NCBI GenBank assembly: GCA_964506245.1
Contig: CAZDKK010000016.1
Span: 1-64,000, forward strand
Length of the DNA stretch: 64,000 nt
DNA from: CAZDKK01 sp964506245
GTDB taxonomy: Bacteria; Eisenbacteria; RBG-16-71-46; CAIMUX01; WJJG01
Direction: 5' to 3'
In this document: piece after piece, positions 41,934-51,133 of the stretch
Layout of the letters: each line of letters starts with the position of its first letter
Position numbering within the stretch: position 1 is the first letter of the stretch
The notes under the pieces: model-generated
What the model saw: only the letters and a program-made list of their open reading frames with translations
Database searches by the model: none
What the model was told of the DNA's origin: nothing
Position numbers and translations under genes: made by a program

Positions 41934-44900
41934 CTAACGCGTGAGCGCCACGCGCCGCACGCGCGCGCCGTCCGGCGAGGTGAGTCGCAGGAGATAGATT
42001 CCGCTGGGTGCGCGCGACCCATCCGCGGCGCGGCCGTCCCACTGCACCCCGTGCGGACCGGCCGGCAGGGTCCCGGCCAGGAGGACGCGGACGCGGCGGC
42101 CCTGGATATCGAAGACCTCCAGGCGCGCCGGGCCCTCCTGGGCCAAGAGGAAGAACGCCTCGATTGTGGAGGGCGACGTCGAGCTCGCCACGAGCTCCGC
42201 GGACCCAGCCGCGACGCGGAAGCTCCCCGGACCCGCAGCCGGATCGCCCGCGCCTCCCTCACCCGTCGCCGCACGCCAACGGAAGGTGTTGCGTGAATCG
42301 TAGCCGTACTGCGGCCACGGAAGGCTCGCACCCTCTGCCCGTCCAGGAAGTCCGAACAGGTGTACGCCGCCGCTGCGATCCTGTACAAGCATCTCCAGAT
42401 GGCTCGTCGTCCGATCCACGTCCGCCAGAGTGGGTGTCAGCGGGACATCATCGAATAGCTGTGGCCATCCCGACTCCGCCCGGGCGGTTCGGGTCGTGTT
42501 GTCCCACTCGTAGCAGCACAAGTAGTCACTGTCGGAGGGGACGAGGATCTCCAGACGACCGTCCCCGTCGATGTCCCCGATCACTGGCTGACTCCAGGTG
42601 GCCGTCGAGAAGTTGCGGCGCCCCGGAACCGGGATGTGATCGTCGACGGTCAGGGTGTCGCGGACCGGAGCCCCGGAGAGCACGATGTGCAGCCGCAGGT
42701 TCGTGGCCCACGGATCCTCCCCCGGCACGCCTGAGCCCGCATCGCCGTGACGCCCGCCGCCGACCACGATGTCGAGATCGCCGTTGCCGTCGAGGTCGGC
42801 CAGGGCCGCGGGGTTGGGCGGTTCGAGGGTGAAGCGGAAAGGAGGAGCCTCGGGGGCGATCCAATCCTCTGTGCTCCCGTCGGACCCCAGGATCCAGATG
42901 CCGCCCGGGATGCCCGCGCCTTCGCTGGCCATGCGGGTCGTGACCACCTCGACCCGCCCGTCGCCGTCGACGTCGCCGAGCAGGGGCGTGGAGAGCATCT
43001 TCGTCTTCGATTCGAGTGATACGAGGCAAGTGAGCGGATTGGCGAGCGAGTACTGATCGGTGCGGTACCCCACGACCTTCCCGTTCGGCAGCGCCTGCAG
43101 GATCTCCATGCCAGGGTAGGTGCTGCTGACATCGCCCACGGACAGCGATTGGTAGCACCAGTCCTGCAAATCGTAGATCCTCGTGAACTTCCCGTTCGTG
43201 CCGTGGGCCGGATCGCGGAACGTGACGCCCTCGGGAGTCCAAACGTACAGGAAGTGGTTCGCCTCGTTGCCGGCGAGAATGATCTCGAGCTTCTGATCCC
43301 CCTGATCGAGATCCTCCAGGATGGGCGCGGACTTGTGCGACTTGACCGTGCGGAACCACTTCGTGCTGATCGGATTCGCGCCGGGCGGGGCCTGGCGGTT
43401 GTACTCGAGCGTGAAGACCCCGGACGGCGCGAAATTCCCGACGATCTCGGGCTGCCCGTTCCGATCCACTTGATCAACGGCCAGGGCCATGACGAACTTG
43501 CCGTTGGTCGGATACTGGGACATGGGCGGGGCAAAGAGGAGACCGTCCGCGTTGGCGGCGATCACCGGCCGCCCGTCGTGGTGCCAGGCATAGATCGCGC
43601 CCCCGGCGGCGATGACCTCCAAGTCTCCATCCCCATCGAGGTCATACACCTTGGGTGCGCAGTCGGACCCACCGGCGATGTACTTCGGCCACCCCGGCAT
43701 CTCGGGCAGCCAGACGCGAGCTTCGCTCGTCGATGTGGGCGGGCTCTCGTTGCCCGAGGCGTCGATGGCGGTGACCGAGTAGCGGTAGTCGATGTACTGG
43801 TTCGACGAGTCCAAGGCGGCCAACCCGGTGACCTCGTAGCGGGTCGTGCCCGTGACCGGCGCCAGCGTCAGGCGCTCGGCGGCGCCCGGGGTGTTCTGAT
43901 ACACGTGATAGCCGACGACATCACTGGCGGTGACGGGTTCCCAGCGCAGGATGACGGACGCGCCGGCCTCGTCGACGATCACCTCGGCCGGCGCCGGCGG
44001 TGCGAAGACATCCACGTCGCGCTGCCAGACCCTGAGCCAATCGCCGGCGGGTTGCGTGATGCGGAACTCGAGGTCGTAGCGCAGAAGCTGGATCCACTCG
44101 AGGCCCGCCCGCTGCAGGTAGAGGGGCGTGCTCGCCTGGGCCGTCTCCCCCGGCCCGATCGGCCCGATCTGAGCGACCTTGATCGACTGCTCGAAGTCGG
44201 TGGGCCAGATGGGGTGCAGGAGCACCTCCGCACCATCCAGTCCGGTGCTCCCCGTATTGGCGAGCGCCGGCACGATCCTGACCCAGCCCGAGTGGATCTG
44301 CTGCCCGGTCTCTGTGACCTGCCCGAGGTAGCGTGGCTCCGGCGCCAGTGCCGACAGGCTGAAGTCGCTGAAGCTCCAACGCCCGGTCGTATCCTCGGTC
44401 GCGAATGTGAAGACGATCTCGGTGCGGTCGGGCAGCAGCGTCGTCGTGTTCAAGCCGAAGGTGGCGATCTCCTCGTCCCCGCCGGGCAGGGTGCCGAGGG
44501 GACACATGTCGGGGTCCACGTCGATCCAGAGGTGGGCGTCGGCGCGGAAGAGGAGCTGGTCGGGCGTCTCATCGCCCGCGCCGTGGAAGAGGAAGCGCAC
44601 CAGATCGGGGTCGGTGCTCGCTTCGTACTGCCAGGTATCGGCGTTCGGGCCGGAGGTCTCCAATCCCACACCGGCAACCTCGCTGAAGCCGCCCTCCGTC
44701 CTGAGCGTCCCTTCGAATACGGTGTCGTCGTCGCCAGGCGCACAATGGGTGCATACGTGCCAGAGGCCCGTCTCGTCCTGCCAGATGAGGATCCGGCTGG
44801 GAGCGTTCTCGGGGGGCGAGGGTTCACCCTCCGCGCGGATCGCCTCGGAGAAGCTCGGCAACCGGAAGGTCTCGCCCGCCGCCGGGCCCTGGGTTCCCGT

Positions 44901-47684
44901 GCCGCCGGGCTGCTGCGCGTGGGGGTGCGCGCCGGTGCTGCCGATGTGAATGTTCTCGGGCTCATAGGATGCGTCGCCCGGATCACCCGTGATGTCGAGA
45001 TCGAAGAAGACAGGTGCCGTGACGCGGAGTTGGCTGCTGACCAGCGGCGCTGCGCTGGTTCCCACGTTCCGCGCCAGGATCTGGAGGACGCTCTTCTCCC
45101 CGGGCTCGAAGATCCCGTCGTTGTCGCCGCCCGACACATGGTCATCGAACAGGTGGTTCACGTAGACCACATCGCCGGGGGTGGGAGCGGTCGCCGCGGG
45201 CTTGGAGCTCCCCTCGGCCAGTTTGTAGTTCTGGGCGGTGGCCGTCACGCAGACGTTCTCGGTCATGTTCATCGGCGCAAAGGAAGGGAAGACCGCCACG
45301 CCATCGCTTCCCGTCCATGCGACCGCATAGGCCAGATCGGCCTGCCTCAGGCAAACGCGCGCGCCCGCGACCGGCCCGTGGGTGGCCGTATCCGCAATCC
45401 TGACCGTGAAGGTCTGGGGACCCACACGCTGGAAGCGAGGCGGAGCCACGACCACGGCCAGATCGCCCGGGGCCCGGGTACGCAGCGGCATTTGCGGATC
45501 GCCGAGGAGGCTGTACCCCAGCGCGTAGCGCAGGTCCCAGCCGCACACCGCCAGGCCGCCGGCCGCGCCCACCGGTTCGATGCCATCCAGGAACGTGCAG
45601 GCCATGAAGGCGCGCCCGGCCCACAGCCCGCTGTTGGGACTCGACCCCAGGAAGGCAACCGCCCCGCCGACGGGATTGCGCATGAGATGCTCGCCCACGG
45701 CATCGCGCTCGTAGCGGTTGACCTGGCAACCACCGCTCGTCACGACGAAGTAATCGGGCCCGTTCCTGAGCCGGTCTGCCCGTTCCTTCGTGAAGTCGTC
45801 CTTCCATCCGGCCGGCAATGCAGCCCGCAACAGGTTGGCACACTGCTGCACCCAGTCCTCATCGGCCTGGGTGGAGTCCGCTGCGTCCCGGCAGGCGCCG
45901 CACCCCGGGAGATCGGTCGGGAGCGACGGATTGGTGAACTCGGCGATGGTCTGCGTCTCGTTGCCGTGCTGCATGCCGAGCATCTCCCGAGTTCCGTGCT
46001 CGTAATGGAACACATAGCCCAGGGAGGTCCCACCGATCCCCGAATCGAGCGCATCTTCGAACTCGGTGGCCAGGAAGGGCCGGTCGGGCGGCGTGCCCCC
46101 CATGGCCTCGTAGTGCGCCTGCAGGCAACGCACGGGCTGACCGAGCCGCGGGCACGTGGCCGCCACGGAGATGTCGGGGTACATGCGACTGACCATGAGA
46201 CCCGCGCAGAAGGGCGACTGAGCGAGGATCTCCTCCCGGATCGCCTCCACTTCTCTCACCGCGTTCAAGCTGCACCAGTCGCCCTCGGTGCCGGCCGCCA
46301 GCAGCACGTGGCCTTGGTAGATCGAATCGCGGAATGGGGGAGAGCCAGGCCGGGAGACGTAGGTCGCGATCTTGGCGAGAACGGCCTCAGCCTCCTCAGC
46401 CGTCCGCACGGGCAGGCGGCCGATCCACAGGTCGATATACTCTCCCAGGCCGGTGCCGATGATGTCATCGCCCTCGTTGTAATAGCCGAGCCCGCTCTCC
46501 GCGAAGTAAGCGTTCCCGTTGAGATTCCAGTTCAGATCCAGCTCGGTGTAGTACCTGTCGGCGGGGGCGTCGCCCTCGGGCGGTCCGTCGAGCTGTCCCG
46601 ACGTGGGCCCCCCCAGCAGGCGGGTGGGGACGATCCCCAGCTCGCCCCCCAGCAGCACGTAGTCCGTGCCCCAGAGCGTGGCCGCGTCCTTGACGAAGGC
46701 GCGGATCTTCTCCGGGCGATCGACGCCCGAGTAGTGCGCGTCGATCCAGCCCACCGTCCGCACCACCGTTGGGACACCGAGCGAGGTCTTCCAATCGGCC
46801 CAGGCCTGGAAGGTCGCGACCATCGCCGGAACAGGGGTGCCATCCAGCTGCTGGTCATCGGTGATGATGACCATGCTCACCGGCGTGCCGTTGAGCGATG
46901 GGAACTCGGTCGGCGCAAAGCCCCCGCAGGGGCTCGATTCCCAAGCCCCGAGCGCTCTCCCCTTCGGCCCCGACGGCAGGGTGTAGAAGGCCGCCAGGTC
47001 CGTCGGGTTGAGCAGGTGCCGTTCCAGCCACTGGACCTCGGGCCGGCACCCGCGCGGCTCCCAGTCATCGCGACGGGGAACGAACGCGTCCTGACGTTCG
47101 GTCTCGGTCATCTCGCGGGTGGTGATGGAGATGTCGACGCTGGTAAGCAGCTCGAGCCGCCCCTCGGCGGGCCTGTAGCGGAGCGGCCAGACCTGGACCG
47201 TCGCGAGGTGATAGCCATGCAGCGACCCGGCCGCGGTGACCTGCGCGGGGTTTGCAGGATAGGGCTCCGAGCTGTCGTAGATCGCCGGATCGCGTGGGGT
47301 GGCTACGCCCGTCTCGGCCTGGACGGGCGGCAGCCAGAAGGTCCCCGGAAGATCGAGGCTACCGCCCACCGCCACCTGCAGATCTGCCACCTCCATGTCC
47401 GGCGGCAAGATGAAGTGACAGGTGAGCACAGGCAACGCCGGTCGCCCCGCCCGGGCGGGGTTGTGATCCGGCTGGGCTCCGGAGCACGAGACGATGTCGT
47501 GCTCGCAGCCCGTGGCGAATTCGAGTTGGTCTTCCGTGAATGTGAAGCTGTGGTCAATTGACCCAGGGCCGGAGGCCGCCGCGCGCCCAACAGCCCCCCC
47601 AGCCAGAACCATGACCGCCAGCATCACGCTCACGGACCATCCGCCGGGACATACGGACGTCCGCAGAGCGTTCGCGCGCCTCAT
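41934..47684 (-). CDS. Giant exported gingipain-type (C25) protease with FG-GAP repeats and FlgD-like domain
   Basis: A 1916-residue exported protein. Signal peptide: VSVMLAVMVLAGGAVGRAAA. After a propeptide-like region (about 40-230), a C25 peptidase domain spans about 260-730. The catalytic His is probably in GYVFHYEHGTREM (about 565) and the catalytic Cys in YFVVTSGGCQVNRYE (about 650). Beta-sandwich domains follow, then a fibronectin type III domain (about 1230-1320, VIVDEAGASVILRWEPVTAS). Five FG-GAP/VCBS-type D-x-D-G-D-G units come next (DLDGDGDLEVIAAGG, DVDGDGRVEVVTTR, DIDGDGRLEILVPS). The C-terminus is the FlgD-Ig-like domain (RLEVFDIQGRRVRVLL, SGIYLLRL). The GGAGG lies almost on the ATG at 47684, so the real start may be a few codons later. 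It is a probable extracellular peptidase that supplies peptides. Confidence 0.88.
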   Translation of the reverse strand: MRRANALRTSVCPGGWSVSVMLAVMVLAGGAVGRAAASGPGSIDHSFTFTEDQLEFATGCEHDIVSCSGAQPDHNPARAGRPALPVLTCHFILPPDMEVADLQVAVGGSLDLPGTFWLPPVQAETGVATPRDPAIYDSSEPYPANPAQVTAAGSLHGYHLATVQVWPLRYRPAEGRLELLTSVDISITTREMTETERQDAFVPRRDDWEPRGCRPEVQWLERHLLNPTDLAAFYTLPSGPKGRALGAWESSPCGGFAPTEFPSLNGTPVSMVIITDDQQLDGTPVPAMVATFQAWADWKTSLGVPTVVRTVGWIDAHYSGVDRPEKIRAFVKDAATLWGTDYVLLGGELGIVPTRLLGGPTSGQLDGPPEGDAPADRYYTELDLNWNLNGNAYFAESGLGYYNEGDDIIGTGLGEYIDLWIGRLPVRTAEEAEAVLAKIATYVSRPGSPPFRDSIYQGHVLLAAGTEGDWCSLNAVREVEAIREEILAQSPFCAGLMVSRMYPDISVAATCPRLGQPVRCLQAHYEAMGGTPPDRPFLATEFEDALDSGIGGTSLGYVFHYEHGTREMLGMQHGNETQTIAEFTNPSLPTDLPGCGACRDAADSTQADEDWVQQCANLLRAALPAGWKDDFTKERADRLRNGPDYFVVTSGGCQVNRYERDAVGEHLMRNPVGGAVAFLGSSPNSGLWAGRAFMACTFLDGIEPVGAAGGLAVCGWDLRYALGYSLLGDPQMPLRTRAPGDLAVVVAPPRFQRVGPQTFTVRIADTATHGPVAGARVCLRQADLAYAVAWTGSDGVAVFPSFAPMNMTENVCVTATAQNYKLAEGSSKPAATAPTPGDVVYVNHLFDDHVSGGDNDGIFEPGEKSVLQILARNVGTSAAPLVSSQLRVTAPVFFDLDITGDPGDASYEPENIHIGSTGAHPHAQQPGGTGTQGPAAGETFRLPSFSEAIRAEGEPSPPENAPSRILIWQDETGLWHVCTHCAPGDDDTVFEGTLRTEGGFSEVAGVGLETSGPNADTWQYEASTDPDLVRFLFHGAGDETPDQLLFRADAHLWIDVDPDMCPLGTLPGGDEEIATFGLNTTTLLPDRTEIVFTFATEDTTGRWSFSDFSLSALAPEPRYLGQVTETGQQIHSGWVRIVPALANTGSTGLDGAEVLLHPIWPTDFEQSIKVAQIGPIGPGETAQASTPLYLQRAGLEWIQLLRYDLEFRITQPAGDWLRVWQRDVDVFAPPAPAEVIVDEAGASVILRWEPVTASDVVGYHVYQNTPGAAERLTLAPVTGTTRYEVTGLAALDSSNQYIDYRYSVTAIDASGNESPPTSTSEARVWLPEMPGWPKYIAGGSDCAPKVYDLDGDGDLEVIAAGGAIYAWHHDGRPVIAANADGLLFAPPMSQYPTNGKFVMALAVDQVDRNGQPEIVGNFAPSGVFTLEYNRQAPPGANPISTKWFRTVKSHKSAPILEDLDQGDQKLEIILAGNEANHFLYVWTPEGVTFRDPAHGTNGKFTRIYDLQDWCYQSLSVGDVSSTYPGMEILQALPNGKVVGYRTDQYSLANPLTCLVSLESKTKMLSTPLLGDVDGDGRVEVVTTRMASEGAGIPGGIWILGSDGSTEDWIAPEAPPFRFTLEPPNPAALADLDGNGDLDIVVGGGRHGDAGSGVPGEDPWATNLRLHIVLSGAPVRDTLTVDDHIPVPGRRNFSTATWSQPVIGDIDGDGRLEILVPSDSDYLCCYEWDNTTRTARAESGWPQLFDDVPLTPTLADVDRTTSHLEMLVQDRSGGVHLFGLPGRAEGASLPWPQYGYDSRNTFRWRAATGEGGAGDPAAGPGSFRVAAGSAELVASSTSPSTIEAFFLLAQEGPARLEVFDIQGRRVRVLLAGTLPAGPHGVQWDGRAADGSRAPSGIYLLRLTSPDGARVRRVALTR

Positions 47685-48282
47685 CCCCTCCGCTTTCCAC
47701 CACCCCGCGGAGCCCTGTCATGGGTCAATATGGCAGCACACCTCTTCGCAGTTCGTGGCTACACAACGTGCTGAATCAAGTTCGGTTCTTCAAGTGACAT
47801 ATGAACGTTGGTGCGGAACCAGAAGCTGCATTGTCGGTCAACCCTCCTGGGCCTGGACGGGATTCCCTTGTTGTTGGAAGTGATTGAGCCATCCCTCGAG
47901 GTGGTCCATCCCCGACTTCGCGATCGCTACCGCCTACTGAACGCCCGTCGCCCGGACGGGCGGCGGGCAGCGCGGCTCGGATCCGGCGTCGAGACTGGCC
48001 CACCTGCGTCCAAAGCGCCCATTCTAGGGGGACCCTCGTGGCGATTCAAGAGGCCTGCGGATGGGGAGCGATCGGGGGATGGCGCCTGTCGCCCGGTAGG
48101 GCTAGACTCTCCCGAAGGTTGTGGAACGAAGATTGATGGGGGGCAAGACCTAAATGCTTTACCCAAAGCGAGATATCGGCCAGTGGGGGTGGGTGCGGCT
48201 CTGCCGGCGCCCGAGTCCGGTCGGGCCGGAGAGATTGGCCAGAGGCTTCACCAATCTTCGCACCACAACCGGAGGCATGAGG
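47685..48282. other. 598-base divergent intergenic region
   Basis: No convincing gene on either strand. Bases about 47735-47820 are AT-richer than the surroundings and probably hold the promoter of the giant protease gene, though I could not place clear hexamers. A GC-rich hairpin lies at 47943-47961. Confidence 0.5.
47943..47961. repeat. GC-rich hairpin
   Basis: GCCCGTC-GCCCG-GACGGGC, a seven-bp perfect stem with a five-base loop. Its function is unknown; it lies about 320 bases upstream of the M16 peptidase start. Confidence 0.4.
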
Positions 48283-49680
48283 ATGAGACCAGCACAGAGT
48301 CCTGTCCGGCGCGGGCCGATTCGCCCCGCGCCCCGGCCCATGCGTCCCTGGCTCCTCGGCGCGGCTTGCCTGCTGGCGGCCACCCTCCCGGCCGCCGGCG
48401 CCGGGGCTGTGGCGGGGAATGGGGATTCCCAGCCGGGTCTGGCCGCCACCACCGCCACCCTGCGCAACGGCCTCGAGGTGATCCTGGTCGAGGACCACTC
48501 GGCCCCGGTCGTCAGCCGGTGGACGTTCTACCGGGTCGGCAGCCGCAACGAGCGCCAGGGCATCACCGGCGTCTCTCACTTCATCGAGCACATGATGTTC
48601 AACGGCGCCGCGAAGTACGGGCCGAAGGAGTTCGACCGCATCCTCGAGTCCCAGGGCGGCTACTCCAACGCCTACACCAGCAACGACCTCACCGCGTACT
48701 ACGAAGACGCCTCCAGCGACATCCTCGACCTCTGCCTGGACCTCGACAGCGACCGCATGCGTTCCCTGGCCCTGAAACCGGAGATCTGTGCGACGGAGCT
48801 GTCCGTCGTGCGCGAGGAGCGGCGCCTGACCGTCGACAACTCGGTCGAGGGCGCCATGGTCGAGGAGCTCTATGCCCTCGCGTATCAGGCCCATCCGTAC
48901 GGCTGGGACGTGATCGGCTGGATGTGCGATCTCGAGAGCATGACTCGCGACGACGCGGCGACCTACTGGCGGAGTTACTACTCCCCCAACAACGCGATCC
49001 TGGTCATCGTGGGGGATTTCGAGGCCCAAGAGGCCCTGTCCCGTGTGCGTGCGCACTACGAGGAGATCCCGCCCCAGCCTGCTCCGCCGCCGGTGCGTTC
49101 CCGCGAACCAGAACAAAGAGGCGAACGGCGCGCCGAGGTGCGCATGCCGGCCGAGCTGCCGGCGTTCGTCATCGGCTATCACATCCCCGCCGTCACATCG
49201 CCGGACATCCTCGCGCTCGACATCCTCCAGTACATCCTGGCCAGTGGCGAGAGCTCGCGTCTGTACAAGCGACTCGTCCGCGATCTCGAGATCGCCGTCG
49301 ATGTGAGTGCGGCTGCGGATTGGCGCGTGGATCCTGGGTTGTTCACGTTCAACGTGAAGATGAAGCCGGATCAGACCACGACCGCAGGGGAGCAGGTCAT
49401 CTACGCTGAGGTGGAGGCGATCGCCAGGGACGGCGTGACGGCGGCCGAACTGGAGAAGGCCCGGAACCGCTTGCTGGTGAATCTCTATCGCAGCATCGAG
49501 ACGGTCAATGGCCGGGCCGATATGATCGGCACCTATCAGATCTACTTCGGCGATTTCCAGGAACTGCTGCGCATTCAGAATCGCTATCAGGCGGTCACGA
49601 CCAGCGATGTCCAGCGGGTGGCGGGGCAGTACTTCGGGGGCGCGAACCGCAACGTGGTGACCCTGGTGCCCGAGGGCTGA
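48283..49680 (+). CDS. M16 zinc peptidase, catalytic subunit (exported)
   Basis: A 465-residue exported peptidase of the M16B (pitrilysin/PqqL/YmxG-like) type. The ATG at 48283 is seven bases after GGAGG; an earlier ATG at 48277 is too close. A signal peptide (RPWLLGAACLLAATLPAAGA) precedes the mature chain. The inverted zinc motif H-x-x-E-H is SHFIEHMMFNG (H99, E102, H103), with the third ligand Glu in VVREERRLT (E179, exactly 76 residues on). The C-terminal half has IGYHIPAVTSPDILALDILQ and SGESSRLYKRLV. The next gene encodes the matching non-catalytic subunit 25 bases downstream. Confidence 0.93.
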   Translation: MRPAQSPVRRGPIRPAPRPMRPWLLGAACLLAATLPAAGAGAVAGNGDSQPGLAATTATLRNGLEVILVEDHSAPVVSRWTFYRVGSRNERQGITGVSHFIEHMMFNGAAKYGPKEFDRILESQGGYSNAYTSNDLTAYYEDASSDILDLCLDLDSDRMRSLALKPEICATELSVVREERRLTVDNSVEGAMVEELYALAYQAHPYGWDVIGWMCDLESMTRDDAATYWRSYYSPNNAILVIVGDFEAQEALSRVRAHYEEIPPQPAPPPVRSREPEQRGERRAEVRMPAELPAFVIGYHIPAVTSPDILALDILQYILASGESSRLYKRLVRDLEIAVDVSAAADWRVDPGLFTFNVKMKPDQTTTAGEQVIYAEVEAIARDGVTAAELEKARNRLLVNLYRSIETVNGRADMIGTYQIYFGDFQELLRIQNRYQAVTTSDVQRVAGQYFGGANRNVVTLVPEG

Positions 49681-49705
49681 GCGGGTACGCCGGCGGAGGG
49701 AGAGG

Positions 49706-51133
49706 ATGAGTGCCACCAGGAGCGCGTGGGGCGGGGAAGCTGCACGGACCGTCGCGCGGCATGTGAGGAGCATCGCGCTGGCCGCGGGCGTCGTGGCTGC
49801 GGCCGGATCGGTGGCCGCCGGCGGATTGCCCCCGCTGCGCGAACAGACGCTCGGCAACGGCCTGCGGGTGGTGATTGCCGAGACACGCGAGGTGCCCCTC
49901 GTCTCGTTCCGGCTGCTCGTGCCGGCCGGATCGGCACTGGATGGGGACGGGCGGGAGGGTGTCGCCAACCTGACCGGACGCCTGCTCCTGAAGGGTGCGG
50001 ACGGACGAACCGCCGAGCAGATCGCCGAGGCGATCGAGGAGGTCGGGGGCGCGCTGTCCGCGGAGACGGGGCGCGACGTCACCTGCCTGCGCGGTCAGTT
50101 CCTCGCCAAGGACTTCGACCGCGCGCTGGGGATTCTGGCCCAAGTCGTGCTGCATCCGACCTTCACACCCGAAGAGGTGGAGCGGGAGAAGACGCTGATC
50201 GCGGCCGAGATCGCGGGCGAGAAGGAGGACCCGCGAGGCCTGACGGCACGGGAGTTCGAACGCGTCCTGTTGAGCGGGCATCCTTACGCCCATCCCGTGA
50301 CCGGCAGCACGCGGAGCGTGGGTGGGCTGACCCGGGACACCGTGGCCGAGTTCCATCGCCGGCGCTACGTACCCGCGGGGGCGATCCTGGCCATCGTCGG
50401 GGATGTGGATGCGGCCGACGCCCTGGCGCGCGTCGAGCAGCGGTTCGCCGGCTGGCGAGGGAAGGATGCGCAGCAGGACGTGCCGGCGCTGGCGGTGCGT
50501 GCGTTCCCCGGGCGAAAGGTGTACGTCATCGACAAACCCGACGCCACCCAGTCCCAGATCCGAATCGGGAACATCGCCGTGCCGCGCAACACACCTGACT
50601 ACTTCCCGCTGATCGTGACCAACACCCTGCTCGGGGGCGGCTTCACGTCCCGGCTGATGGAGGAGATCCGGGTGAACCGCGGGCTGAGCTACGGGGCCCG
50701 CAGCGACTTGGATTTCCTGAAGCGTGGCGGCTTCTTCAGTGTCGCCACCTTCACCGACAATCGGACGCTGCGCGAGACGATCGACGTCGCCCTGGCGCAG
50801 CTCGAGCGCATCCGCTCAGAGCCGATCACACAGCCAGAGCTGGCGAGCTGGCAGCAGCATCTGAGCGGGCTCTTCCCCTTCGACCTCGAGAGGGGGGAGG
50901 ATCTCGCGCGCTGGATCACGGACCTCACCTACCACGAGATCCCGCTCGCCTTCCTGACAGACTACCCGGCCGCAGTTCGAGCGGTGACCCCCGAGGCGTG
51001 CCAGGAAGCGGCGCGCCAGCACTTCTGGGCCAACGACAATGTCATGCTCCTGCTGACGAACTACGAGGAGACCAAGGAACAACTCGCGGGGCTCGGCGAG
51101 ATTCAGGTCGTGCGGCTGTCCGAAATCGAGTAG
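49706..51133 (+). CDS. M16-family non-catalytic partner subunit (exported)
   Basis: A 475-residue exported M16 homologue. The signal peptide lies at about 20-40 (HVRSIALAAGVVAAAGSVAAG). It has the family fold (LGNGLRVVIAETREVPLVSF, AEFHRRRYVPAGAILAIVGD, LLGGGFTSRLMEEIRVNRGLSYG), including the R/Y pair in the C-terminal half that the catalytic subunit uses for substrate binding. The H-x-x-E-H position reads GVANLTGRLLLKG, so it cannot bind zinc. That is the usual division of labour in heterodimeric M16B peptidases. Its last 31 bases overlap the convergent PocR kinase gene. Confidence 0.92.
   Translation: MSATRSAWGGEAARTVARHVRSIALAAGVVAAAGSVAAGGLPPLREQTLGNGLRVVIAETREVPLVSFRLLVPAGSALDGDGREGVANLTGRLLLKGADGRTAEQIAEAIEEVGGALSAETGRDVTCLRGQFLAKDFDRALGILAQVVLHPTFTPEEVEREKTLIAAEIAGEKEDPRGLTAREFERVLLSGHPYAHPVTGSTRSVGGLTRDTVAEFHRRRYVPAGAILAIVGDVDAADALARVEQRFAGWRGKDAQQDVPALAVRAFPGRKVYVIDKPDATQSQIRIGNIAVPRNTPDYFPLIVTNTLLGGGFTSRLMEEIRVNRGLSYGARSDLDFLKRGGFFSVATFTDNRTLRETIDVALAQLERIRSEPITQPELASWQQHLSGLFPFDLERGEDLARWITDLTYHEIPLAFLTDYPAAVRAVTPEACQEAARQHFWANDNVMLLLTNYEETKEQLAGLGEIQVVRLSEIE

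Noticed and set aside
43149..47561. Very long open frame (1470 codons) on the strand opposite the giant protease gene
   Set aside because: It is a typical GC-rich antisense shadow: Arg/Gly/Val/Asp-biased, with no signal peptide, start context or domain, while the minus-strand frame has recognisable domains throughout.
47685..48282. tRNA or structured RNA gene in the 598-base gap
   Set aside because: No T-loop GGTTCRANNCC or cloverleaf arms could be placed. Only one short GC hairpin is visible.
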